Shown here one piece after another: positions 45,083-53,398 of a stretch of 64,000 nucleotides of DNA. The number at the start of each line of letters is the position of its first letter. The first letter of the stretch is position 1. A program made the translations under genes and the position numbers. Under the pieces are notes generated by a model. That model was not told the DNA's origin. It searched no databases and saw nothing but the letters and a program-made list of their open reading frames with translations. Source of the DNA: Fontisubflavum oceani (lineage in GTDB: Bacteria > Pseudomonadota > Alphaproteobacteria > Rhodobacterales > Rhodobacteraceae); NCBI RefSeq assembly GCF_030407165.1, contig NZ_CP129111.1:1798001-1862000 (forward strand), given 5' to 3'.

Positions 45083-45107
45083 CGGGCGGCGCATTGGCCG
45101 TCGCCCG
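45083..45107 (+). promoter_or_regulatory. Stem-loop between binding protein and permease genes
   Basis: CGGGCGGCG and CGTCGCCCG (one G-U pair) form a 9-bp stem with a seven-base loop in the 89-base gap. Hairpins in this place, as in malE-malF, protect the upstream mRNA and raise binding-protein output relative to the permeases. Confidence 0.5.
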
Positions 45108-45142
45108 GGGCCAGCCCTCCCGCTCAATCGGAGACCAAGCTG

Positions 45143-46378
45143 ATGACGACCGCTGTCCCTCCTAAGGGCACCGGCCCCCTTGCGCGCCGCGAAGCGCGCC
45201 TGGCCTGGGGTCTGTTGTTCCCGACACTTGCCAGTGTGGCGCTGGTGGTTCTGCTGCCGCTCTTGGCGATCTTTTGGATCAGTTTCAAACCGGTTGGCTT
45301 GGCCGATTTGCGGGCCGCAGCGCCGGTGGCGCGCGAGGATTTGCGCGATGCGGACGATGCAGAGCCTTACATCCGCTATCGCATTCGCAACTCCAGCCAA
45401 AGCGACCCGATTGAGGCCGTGGTTCTGACCGACCTCATCCCGGATCAAGTCGAGATTCTGGAGCTGCCAGAGGGGTGCGAACTGGATGGGCAGGCGCTGA
45501 CCTGCCGGATCGACCTGTTGGAGCCGGGAGAGCGTCTCACACTGGAAATTCCCGTCGGGCTACCCGCAGATATCGAGGCGGCGGAAGCGGCGATTGAGGA
45601 TGGCGAGCCGAGCATCACGGGGTCAGCCGACAATGTGCTGACCAACATGGAATTCACCTTGGAGAATTTTGCCGAAATCTTTGATGCGCGCGAGTTTTGG
45701 ACCGTCATCGGGGCGACGCTGTTTTACACCGTGTTTGGGACGTTTGGGGCACTGATCGTCGGGCTTTTCGCGGCGCTTTTGCTCAATAAGAGTTTCCGGG
45801 GGCAGGGGGTTCTCCGCGGGCTTTACCTCTTCCCCTATGTCGCCCCGGTGATTGCGGTGGCGTTTTCCTGGGTGATCTTGTTCGACCCCTTCTCGGGCTC
45901 GGTCAATGCGCTGCTGATTCAGATGGGCGTGACCTCGCAAGCGATCAATTTCTTCGGCGAGCGGCCCCTGGCGCTGATCATGGTGACGGTGTTCGAGATC
46001 TGGCGCTACTTCCCGCTCTCCTTCCTTTTCATCCTCGCGCGGATGCAGTCGATCGACACGGATATGTATGAGGCGGCGGATGTGGATGGCGCCTCGCCGT
46101 TCCAGAAGTTCCGCTATCTGAGCCTACCGATGTTGATGGGCATCCTCTCGGTTCTGTTCCTGCTGCGGTTCATTTGGACCTTCAACAAATTCGACGACAT
46201 CTTCCTTTTGACGGGGGGCAATGCGGGCACACGGACGCTGACGGTGAATGTCTATGAGCAGGCCTTCGCGCTGTCGAATATCGGGGCGGGGGCGGCCGTG
46301 GCGGTGGTCATCCTGCTCTGCTTGCTTTGCTTCTCGTGGTTCTTCTTCAAATTCATGTCGAAAGAGGAGGGGCTCTGA
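45143..46378 (+). CDS. Sugar ABC permease (MalF/AglF type) with periplasmic DUF11-like insert
   Basis: A 411-residue permease, about 80-100 residues longer than usual AglF. After helix 1 (residues 23-47) there is a large periplasmic loop, residues 55-180. Part of it (YIRYRIRNSSQSDPIEAVVL, TDLIPDQVEIL, GCELDGQALTC, EPGERLTLEIPVG) follows the layout of a DUF11-type Ig-like domain with a likely Cys112-Cys121 disulfide. The EAA loop (MYEAADVDGASPFQKFRYLS) and the other helices are normal. It is coupled to the next permease by TGATG. The insert may serve as a docking platform like the MalF P2 loop. Confidence 0.9.
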   Translation: MTTAVPPKGTGPLARREARLAWGLLFPTLASVALVVLLPLLAIFWISFKPVGLADLRAAAPVAREDLRDADDAEPYIRYRIRNSSQSDPIEAVVLTDLIPDQVEILELPEGCELDGQALTCRIDLLEPGERLTLEIPVGLPADIEAAEAAIEDGEPSITGSADNVLTNMEFTLENFAEIFDAREFWTVIGATLFYTVFGTFGALIVGLFAALLLNKSFRGQGVLRGLYLFPYVAPVIAVAFSWVILFDPFSGSVNALLIQMGVTSQAINFFGERPLALIMVTVFEIWRYFPLSFLFILARMQSIDTDMYEAADVDGASPFQKFRYLSLPMLMGILSVLFLLRFIWTFNKFDDIFLLTGGNAGTRTLTVNVYEQAFALSNIGAGAAVAVVILLCLLCFSWFFFKFMSKEEGL

Positions 46379-47591
46379 TGCGGATCTTCTGGAACAGCTA
46401 TATCACCGGGCCGATCCTGGGCGTCTTGTGGGCCTTCGTGATTGCGACAACTGTCTCGGTCCTGCTCTCTTTCATGACGGGCGAGGCGTTTCGGCCAGGT
46501 CTGATCGGCTGCCTGCTTTTGGGTGCGCTTATCGGGGTCGTTTCGGTCGAGCCGTTTGATCGGCGGCTTCTGGCTGCGGGTGTAGTGCTCTTGACGCTTG
46601 CGCTGACCTATACCCCGTTTGGTCCGATCCATGTGGCCGAGACCGTCGGTCTGGGTGGCCATCTGGCGGTGGCGGTCGGGTTCGGCATTGGTCTGGCCTG
46701 GCCGATATTGGTGATGTTCGACGGATGCCCCAAGGGTGCTTTGAACCGGCATGAATGGGAAGAGGCGGTGATCCGGTTTTTGACCGGGTTCGGCTATATC
46801 TTCTTCACCGCCGCCGTCGCGATCCCGTTTTATGTGATGGTGATGACCAGCCTGAAGACGCAAGGCGAGTTGATCGCGAACCCGCTGGATTTCACGATTG
46901 ATCTGAGCCGGGGTTGGGCGTTGCTCAGAAGCTATGAAGAGCTGTTCCGCGACTTCAATTTCGGCAGCTATCTTTGACCAGCTTTTATATCTCGATCCTG
47001 ACGGTTCTGATCACGCTGCTCTTCTCGATTCCCGGGGCCTATGCTGTGGCACGGCTGCGGTTTAAGGGGCAGAAATCGCTCTCTCGCTCGATCCTCTTGA
47101 TCTACATGGTGCCGATGATCGTTTTGGCGCTGCCGATCTATATCGCGTTTTCGATGACCGGCTTGCGCAACTCCATCACTGGCATCGTGATGATCTATCC
47201 GGTGACGACGATCCCGGTCGCGCTCTACATGTTGCAGGGCTATTTCCGGGGCTTGCCGGCGGAGATCGAAGAGGCAGGTCTGATGGACGGCCTAAGCCGG
47301 TTGCAGGTGATTTGGAAGATCACACTACCGCTCTCGCTGCCCGCGCTGGCCTCGGTCTCGCTTTATGTCTTCATGATTGCGTGGAACGAGTTCCTGCTCG
47401 CCTTCATGCTTTTGGACGATCCGTCGAAATTCACGCTCACACGGGGCATTGCCTCGCTCAACTCCTCCGAAATCCCCCGCCAGCATCTGATGGCTGGTGC
47501 CGTGATTGCCACGGTGCCGGTGATGGCGCTGTTCCTGGGGTTGGAGAAATTCATGACACGCGGCCTGACCGCAGGCTCAGTCAAAGGATAA
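46378..47591 (+). CDS. Sugar ABC permease (MalG/AglG type) (frame broken)
   Basis: About 404 residues when repaired. The N-terminal part has four extra helices before the usual permease core, then FTAAVAIPFYVMVMTSLKTQ, and after the break SFYISILTVLITLLFSIPGA and the EAA loop EIEEAGLMDGLSRLQVIWKI. The frame breaks at the T3 run 46973-46975: one more T gives GSYLLTSFYISIL with no stop. Without repair it reads as two overlapping genes, which would be wrong for this family. Confidence 0.92.
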
Positions 47592-47597
47592 CCCACG

Positions 47598-48893
47598 ATG
47601 ATTGCAGAGCAAACTGCCGCGCCCACCGCCCCCTTGGACGACGAGGCCCGGCGCATTTTAAGGCTGAATGACAAAGGCGGCTATACGGTGCCAACCGCCG
47701 GGCTGTACCCATATCAGTGGAACTGGGACAGCGCCTTTGCCGGGCTTGGCTTTTCGCGATTCGACGTGCCGCGCGCCTGGGAAGAGCTGGAAACGCTGAT
47801 GTCGGGGCAATGGCAAAACGGCATGGTGCCGCATATCCTGTTTCACCGGCCCGACCCGGGATATTTTCCGGGCGCCGATGTTTGGGGCGCGGAGGGCGCG
47901 CCGGGCAAAGGGCCGGGCCGGGTCGCCTCGTCGGGGATCAGCCAGCCGCCGGTGGCGGCCAGTTTTGCCTGGCGGATCTATCAGCGAGATCCGGTGCTTG
48001 GAGAAGCGCGGCTTCGGGCGATGTTCCCGAAATTGATGGCGTTTCATCGGTGGTTCATCGCGGCACGCGCCGAAAGCGGCGCAGTCGCAATCACCCATCC
48101 TTGGGAAGCAGGTCGAGACAATGCGCCGGATTGGGACGACGCGATGGCGCGGATCGATCCGCAAGGGGTGGCGCCCTACACGCGGCGTGACACCGGCCAT
48201 GTGAACCCGCGTATGCGCCCGACCAAAGAGGATTACGATCGCTATATCTGGCTGGTGCAATTCGGTCGTGAGCGGGGCTGGGACGATGCGGCGATTGCGG
48301 CGGAGAGCCCGTTTCGTGTGGCGGACCCGACGCTGACCTTCACGTTGATGCGGGCCTGTCGCGATCTGCGGGACGCAGCCGAGGTCTTGGGCGAAGACAC
48401 TGGCGAGATAGAGGCGTGGATTGCTCATCTGGAAGCCGGGGCCGAGACGCTCTGGAATGCGGAGATCGGCGCTTATGATAGCCGCGATCTGCGCAGCGGG
48501 GCGCTCTCCGGCGTGGTCAGCAACGCGTCGTTCCTGTGTTGGTGGGGCGGGCTTGATGACCGTCGATCTGTCGCCACGCTGGCCCGCATTCTGGACGCGG
48601 CACCCTATAGCCTGCCCAGTTTTGACCCGGCCCATCCGAAATTCGACCCGTTGCGCTATTGGCGCGGGCCGGTTTGGGGCGTGATGAACATGATCGCGGG
48701 TCTGGGCATGGCCGAACAAGGGCTGGCCGAGCAGGCCGCGCGCGTGCGTGCCGATACGGCCCGGCTGATCTCGGAAAACGGATTTGCGGAGTATTTCAGC
48801 CCCGAGGACGGCACACCCGCCGGGGGCGCGACATTCACTTGGACGGCGGCGATCTGGCTGGCTTGGGCCTCGCCATCGGCAGCGGAGGGGTAA
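47598..48893 (+). CDS. MGH1-like (GH63-type) glycoside hydrolase
   Basis: A 431-residue (alpha/alpha)6-barrel protein without a signal peptide, hence cytoplasmic. LYPYQWNWDSAFAGLGFSRF, MVPHILFHRP, THPWEAGRDNAPDWDDAM and YWRGPVWGVMNMIAGLGM match the MGH1-type domain found in mannosylglycerate/glucosylglycerate hydrolases and GH63 relatives. In the operon it occupies the place of the alpha-glucosidase aglA of rhizobial agl. The likely role is intracellular hydrolysis of an imported alpha-glucoside or compatible-solute glycoside; exact substrate unknown. Confidence 0.88.
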   Translation: MIAEQTAAPTAPLDDEARRILRLNDKGGYTVPTAGLYPYQWNWDSAFAGLGFSRFDVPRAWEELETLMSGQWQNGMVPHILFHRPDPGYFPGADVWGAEGAPGKGPGRVASSGISQPPVAASFAWRIYQRDPVLGEARLRAMFPKLMAFHRWFIAARAESGAVAITHPWEAGRDNAPDWDDAMARIDPQGVAPYTRRDTGHVNPRMRPTKEDYDRYIWLVQFGRERGWDDAAIAAESPFRVADPTLTFTLMRACRDLRDAAEVLGEDTGEIEAWIAHLEAGAETLWNAEIGAYDSRDLRSGALSGVVSNASFLCWWGGLDDRRSVATLARILDAAPYSLPSFDPAHPKFDPLRYWRGPVWGVMNMIAGLGMAEQGLAEQAARVRADTARLISENGFAEYFSPEDGTPAGGATFTWTAAIWLAWASPSAAEG

Positions 48894-48896
48894 GAT

Positions 48897-49946
48897 ATGG
48901 GACAGATCGAACTAAAAGCGGTCGAGAAATGGTATGGCGAGGCGCAAGTCATCAAAGGCGTCGACCTCGACATTCATGACGGCGAGTTTGTCATCTTCGT
49001 CGGCCCGTCCGGTTGCGGAAAATCCACACTGCTTCGGATGATTGCCGGACTGGAGGAGACGTCGCGCGGGCAGGTGATCATCGATGGGCGCGATGCGACG
49101 GCGGAGCCGCCCTCGAAACGCGGCCTCGCCATGGTGTTCCAGTCTTACGCGCTCTATCCGCATATGTCGGTGAAGGACAATATGGGCTTCTCGTTGAAAA
49201 CGGCAGGGGCGTCCAAGGCCGAGCAGGACGAGAAAGTCGCTGAGGCCGCGCGGGCGCTGCGGTTGGAGGAGTATTTGGAGCGGCGGCCCAAGGATTTGTC
49301 GGGTGGGCAGCGGCAGCGGGTGGCCATTGGCCGTTCCATCGTTCGCGACCCGACGGCGTTTTTGTTTGATGAACCGCTCTCCAATCTCGACGCCTCGCTG
49401 CGCGTGGAGATGCGCTATGAGATCGCCAAACTGCACCAGTCTTTGGATGCCACGATGATCTATGTGACCCATGATCAGGTTGAGGCGATGACCCTGGCCG
49501 ACCGGATCGTGGTGCTGAGCGCGGGGCAGATCGAGCAGGTGGGCAGCCCGAAAGAGCTCTACGACCACCCCGCGAACCTGTTTGTGGCGCAGTTCATTGG
49601 CTCACCGAAAATGAACATCCTGCCCTGCGAGGTGAAAGACGGCGCGTTTTCCCTGCCGGGCGGCGGCGGTGGTGTGGCCACCGGTGCCGAGGGCGGCACG
49701 CAACTGGGCATCCGGCCTGAGGCGATTTCCATTGGCGCGGCGGGGTCTGGCCATGTGGATGGGACGGTCGATGTGGTCGAATATCTCGGCGCTGACGCCT
49801 ATCTGATCATCGATTGCGGGGCCTCGGGCAAACTGACTGTGCGCTCGGATGGAGAGACCAGCTTGAAACCCGGCAATGTCGTGGGCCTGGCCTTCGAAGA
49901 TCGCAAACTGCATTTCTTCACCGCCGACGGGATCGCGCTGCGCTAG
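48897..49946 (+). CDS. Sugar ABC transporter ATP-binding protein (UgpC/MalK type)
   Basis: A 349-residue ATPase. Walker A GPSGCGKSTLLRMIAG, Q-loop VFQSYALYPHMSV, signature LSGGQRQRVAIGRSIVRD, Walker B FLFDEPLSNLD, and the switch His in YVTHDQVEAMTLAD are intact. The C-terminal TOBE/regulatory domain (LGIRPEAISIG) is typical of MalK/UgpC. It closes the operon, starting three bases after the glycosidase with GGAGGGG ahead. Confidence 0.96.
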   Translation: MGQIELKAVEKWYGEAQVIKGVDLDIHDGEFVIFVGPSGCGKSTLLRMIAGLEETSRGQVIIDGRDATAEPPSKRGLAMVFQSYALYPHMSVKDNMGFSLKTAGASKAEQDEKVAEAARALRLEEYLERRPKDLSGGQRQRVAIGRSIVRDPTAFLFDEPLSNLDASLRVEMRYEIAKLHQSLDATMIYVTHDQVEAMTLADRIVVLSAGQIEQVGSPKELYDHPANLFVAQFIGSPKMNILPCEVKDGAFSLPGGGGGVATGAEGGTQLGIRPEAISIGAAGSGHVDGTVDVVEYLGADAYLIIDCGASGKLTVRSDGETSLKPGNVVGLAFEDRKLHFFTADGIALR

Positions 49947-49955
49947 GCATCACGG

Positions 49956-49970
49956 GCCCCGTTTTGGGGC
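49956..49970 (+). terminator. Hairpin after the sugar ABC operon
   Basis: GCCCC-GTTTT-GGGGC is a short GC stem ten bases after the operon's last stop. It lacks a U-tract, so function as a terminator is only possible. Confidence 0.35.
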
Positions 49971-50195
49971 TGGTCCGGTGCGGAAGGCCTGCGAGGTTTC
50001 GAACATGCAGGGCCTTGGTTGGTGGGGCTTGCGGTCACATGCGCAACGACAGCCAAAGACGTGCCTGGACCCAGAACAAACTCAACCTATCATGGGCGCG
50101 GTTGTGTTCATCGTCTCCGATGTCTCGGCTATCGTCAGCGGGCGCAGAGTTTGTCGCGGGGCGATTGGGAGGCGCGCAAGAAGGAGATCAAAGAT

Positions 50196-50624
50196 ATGGC
50201 AGCGAAAGAGACCATTCACGCGATCACGCCGGACGGGTTTCAGAGCTATCTGCGGGACTGGAAGATGTCGCCGGGCCTGGTTGTCGGCGATTTGGTGTTC
50301 CTGACCGGCATGACCGGGGCGGGACCCGGCGGCACTGTTGATCCGGACCCGAAGCGGCAGATCGAGCTTGCTTTCGAGCGGGTTCAGACCGTGCTGAACG
50401 CCGCAGGCGCGCGCATGATCGACCTGACCTCCTATCATGTGGGGTTGCAGGATCATCTCGACGTCTTTCGGGAAATCCGCGGAAGATATGTCACGGAGCC
50501 CTATCCGGCCTGGACCGCGATTGAGGTTCAGGGCTTTGTGACACCGGGGACGGTGGTCGAATTGCGGGTTGTCGGGCGGCTTTTCTCGACCGAAGCCGAA
50601 CAGGTGCCGACTGGCGGCGGTTGA
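50196..50624 (+). CDS. RidA/YjgF family protein
   Basis: A 142-residue member of the RidA superfamily, many of which deaminate reactive enamine/imine intermediates. VVGDLVFLTGMTGAGPGG, the helix QIELAFERVQTVLNAAGARM and PAWTAIEVQGF (with the position where RidA has its key Arg occupied by a run lacking it) suggest an RidA-like but possibly non-deaminase subgroup. AAGGAG lies upstream of the ATG; a much longer open frame before it looks non-coding. Confidence 0.88.
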   Translation: MAAKETIHAITPDGFQSYLRDWKMSPGLVVGDLVFLTGMTGAGPGGTVDPDPKRQIELAFERVQTVLNAAGARMIDLTSYHVGLQDHLDVFREIRGRYVTEPYPAWTAIEVQGFVTPGTVVELRVVGRLFSTEAEQVPTGGG

Positions 50625-50727
50625 CGTCGAGACTGTCTATGCCAAATTGGCGCCGCCGGGTAAGGATGCTGCGTCGCCATCTAATGCCGCAGGCGAGAAA
50701 AATTAGGCCAGAAGAAGGGGATCGCCC

Positions 50728-51422
50728 GTGACCGAGCCGTTGGTCTTGTTGCCGGGAATGATGTGCGACGCGCGGCTATGGTGGCCGCAGATGGCCGCGC
50801 TGTCGGGCACGCATGCGCTGCATATGGCCCCAATCAGCGGCGGAGATTACATCGAAGAGATTGCCGCCCAGGTTTTGGCGGGCGCGCCGGAGCGGTTTGC
50901 GCTGGCGGGGCTGAGCATGGGCGGAATCGTCGCGATGGAGATTTATCGCCGCGCACCGGACAGGGTCAGCCGGATCGCGCTTCTCGACACCAACCCGTTG
51001 GCCGAGACGCCAACCGTGGCCGCCGCGCGGAGCCGCAGATCGTGGCGGCCAAGGCCGGGCGATTGGTCGAGGTCATGCGCGATGAGATGAAACCGAATTA
51101 TCTGGCGCCAGGCCCTGGGCAAGACGAGATTTTGGGCCTGGTCCTGGAGATGGCAGAAGGCCTGGGCCCGGATGTGTTTGTGGCGCAGTCGCGCGCGTTG
51201 CAGCGGCGGCAGGATCAGCAGGCGGTGCTGCGCCGCATTTCCGTGCCGGCGCTTGTGCTCTGTGGTGAATATGACGCGCTTTGCCCGGTTCGGCGGCACG
51301 AGTTCATGGCCGATCTGATCCCGCGCGCGACGCTCCAGATCATCGAAGGGGCCGGGCATTTGCCGACCCTGGAACAGCCAATCGCCACCACGCGCGCCTT
51401 GCGCACTTGGCTTGAGGCTTAG
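50728..51422 (+). CDS. Alpha/beta hydrolase (frame broken)
   Basis: About 231 residues when repaired. LVLLPGMMCDARLWWPQ starts the fold, the nucleophile is in LAGLSMGGIVAMEIYRRAP, and ALVLCGEYDALCPVRRHEFM and GAGHLPTLEQP supply the acid and His. It resembles MenH/RutD-type hydrolases. The frame breaks at 51029-51030 (GG where GGG would restore VAAAREPQIVAAKAGRLVEV). It converges with the next minus-strand gene with a four-base overlap. Confidence 0.9.
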
Positions 51423-51982
51423 CCCGCGCGGCCAGCGTTTTTGGGGGCCAAGGTTGGGGCCGCGACCGGTTCCCGCGTCTCTGGGTCGAAGAACGGCGTG
51501 TCGCGCCAGCGACCAGAGATCAGCGCCGCCCCGGCTTTGATCATCAGGCTGATCACGGGTCGGGTGATGTTCTTATGCCGGGTTTTCCCGTCTGCGGTGG
51601 GCAAGAAGGTATGGCCGATCACGCGGCCCAGAGCCTCGGGCCTGTCGATATTGCGGGTCAGCACCGTGGCAAAGGCGAACCGGGGCGTATTGGGCGAGTT
51701 GAAAAACGGCGTGTCGCAGCATTTCGCATACCAGCGATAGGCGCCCTTGGGCGAGAGCGTTAGGAGCGCCAGATGCTCCTTACCACTGTCGATTTTGATA
51801 TGGTCCGGGGTGGTCTGAAACAGATCAACCCCGTCTTGCTGATTGGCCTCGATACCGAAATGGACCAGCGTCCGCACGCAATCGGCGCAATGGCAAACGA
51901 TATGATTGCCGCCGCGCGGGCTCGCATGTGTCACATGGCCGTTCAGCGTCCCGCAGCGGCAGGAGAAGCGGAGATCGGCCAT
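51419..51982 (-). CDS. DUF6151/GFA-like zinc-binding protein
   Basis: A 187-residue protein with a CRCGTLNG site near residue 8 and CHCADCV after GGNHIVCHC, the cysteine layout of the GFA/CENP-V-type zinc fold used by the DUF6151 family. The rest (GAYRWYAKCCDTPFFNS) also fits. Function unknown; glutathione-dependent formaldehyde-related activity in this superfamily is not established for DUF6151. It lies 12 bases after phaZ in the same direction. Confidence 0.85.
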   Translation of the reverse strand: MADLRFSCRCGTLNGHVTHASPRGGNHIVCHCADCVRTLVHFGIEANQQDGVDLFQTTPDHIKIDSGKEHLALLTLSPKGAYRWYAKCCDTPFFNSPNTPRFAFATVLTRNIDRPEALGRVIGHTFLPTADGKTRHKNITRPVISLMIKAGAALISGRWRDTPFFDPETREPVAAPTLAPKNAGRAG

Positions 51983-51994
51983 GGCAAAGCTCCT

Positions 51995-53278
51995 CTATTC
52001 GGCGGCGATATCCTTGCTTTGCGCATCTTTGACCGGCGCTTTTGGCACATCGCAATTGGCGTCGATGAAATCGAGCACCAGCGGGCGGATTTTGTTGCGC
52101 CAGCTTTTGCCCGCGAAGATACCATAATGGCCCGCATTCGGCTCGATATAATTGGCCTTTTTGCTGTCGGGCAGGCCGGTGCAGAGATCCAGCGCGGCGA
52201 CACATTGGCCCGGTGCCGAAATGTCGTCTTTGCCGCCTTCGACGGTTTTCACGGCGACCGTGGTGATTTTGCCGATATCCACCTGCTTGCCCGCGACGGT
52301 GAAGCGGTTCTGCGCAATTTCAAGGCCTTTGAAGATCCGCTCGACGGTGGAGAGATAGAACTCCGCTGTCATGTCCATCACGGCGAGGTATTCGTCGTAG
52401 AACTTGTTGTGCTTGTCATGGTCCGAGGCCGCGCCTTTGGCGACCTTCATGATCTGATTGCTGAAGGCTTTGGTATGCTTTTCAGCGTTCATCGCCATGA
52501 AGCTGGCAAGCTGCTGCAGGCCGGGATAGACCATGCGCCCGGCGCCGGCATATTTGAAACCGACCCGTTGCAGAACATGGCGCTCAAGCTGCCCCATGGT
52601 GACGCGATTGCCGAAATCGGTGACATCGGTTGCCGCTGCATCGGGATCGACCGGGCCGCCGATCAAGGTGAGCGTGCGGGGCTGCGCCTTGGGGTCTTCT
52701 TCTGCCAGATAGGCAGTGGCGGCGAGCGCCAGAGGCGCGGGCTGACAAACCGCGATCACATGGGTATCGGCGCCCATTTCGCGCAGGAAATCAACCAGGT
52801 AAAGCGTGTAGTCTTCGATGTCGAATTTGCCGACACTGACCGGAATGTCACGCGCATTGTGCCAATCCGTGATATAGACGTCACAATCGGGTAAGAGGCT
52901 GAGCACGGTAGAACGCAGAAGGGTCGCGTAATGGCCAGACATCGGTGCAACCAGCAAGACCTTGCGGCCCGTCGGCGCGCGGCCTTGCACATCGAAGCGG
53001 ATCAGATCGCCGAACGGGCGTTCGACAACCGTTTCGATCGAGATCGAGTGGTCGCGCCCATCATCGCCGGGAATGGAATAGATGCCCCAGTCGGGCTTGG
53101 CGACCATGCGGGCGAAGCTGCGCTCCATGACTTCGCCCCAGGCGGCGGTCATCTGGATGGCGGGATTCGCGAGAATGCCAAGCTGCGGATAAGAGCACAT
53201 CGCGCGCGCGGTCGAGCCCATCCACTGGTTCGTTACCCGCACGGATTCCATAAAATCATAGGTGAGAAGGTATCTCAT
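51995..53278 (-). CDS. phaZ: Intracellular polyhydroxyalkanoate depolymerase
   Basis: A 427-residue PHA depolymerase of the intracellular (PhaZ1-like) type, which cleaves stored poly-3-hydroxybutyrate in granules. The family's catalytic Cys is in VIAVCQPAPLALAATA, and YLLTYDFMESVRVTNQWMGS starts the protein. VYITDWHNARDIPVSVGKFD is also conserved. The ATG at 53278 with GGAGAG ahead is preferred to the one ten codons earlier. It is divergent from phaC, and a TGC-rich palindrome lies between them. Confidence 0.95.
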   Translation of the reverse strand: MRYLLTYDFMESVRVTNQWMGSTARAMCSYPQLGILANPAIQMTAAWGEVMERSFARMVAKPDWGIYSIPGDDGRDHSISIETVVERPFGDLIRFDVQGRAPTGRKVLLVAPMSGHYATLLRSTVLSLLPDCDVYITDWHNARDIPVSVGKFDIEDYTLYLVDFLREMGADTHVIAVCQPAPLALAATAYLAEEDPKAQPRTLTLIGGPVDPDAAATDVTDFGNRVTMGQLERHVLQRVGFKYAGAGRMVYPGLQQLASFMAMNAEKHTKAFSNQIMKVAKGAASDHDKHNKFYDEYLAVMDMTAEFYLSTVERIFKGLEIAQNRFTVAGKQVDIGKITTVAVKTVEGGKDDISAPGQCVAALDLCTGLPDSKKANYIEPNAGHYGIFAGKSWRNKIRPLVLDFIDANCDVPKAPVKDAQSKDIAAE

Positions 53279-53366
53279 ACTGCTCTCCTGAGTCGCATAT
53301 CCCGGCACCTTATGGCCCCGGGTCTATTCGTCGCTTTGCCCCCTCACCGCGGCAACGCTATGAATG

Positions 53367-53381
53367 CAAATGCAGCATTTG
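53367..53381. promoter_or_regulatory. Candidate PhaR site between phaZ and phaC
   Basis: CAAATGC-A-GCATTTG is a perfect 7-bp inverted repeat in the 120-base divergent gap, 18 bases before phaC. PhaR of Paracoccus and Rhodobacter binds TGC-rich sequences, so this is a plausible operator. Confidence 0.45.
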
Positions 53382-53398
53382 AGGGGTAAAAGCAAGCA

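Noticed and set aside
46327..47591. Two separate overlapping permease genes
   Set aside because: The split falls inside one MalG-type permease at a T3 run; a single T restores a continuous 404-residue protein.
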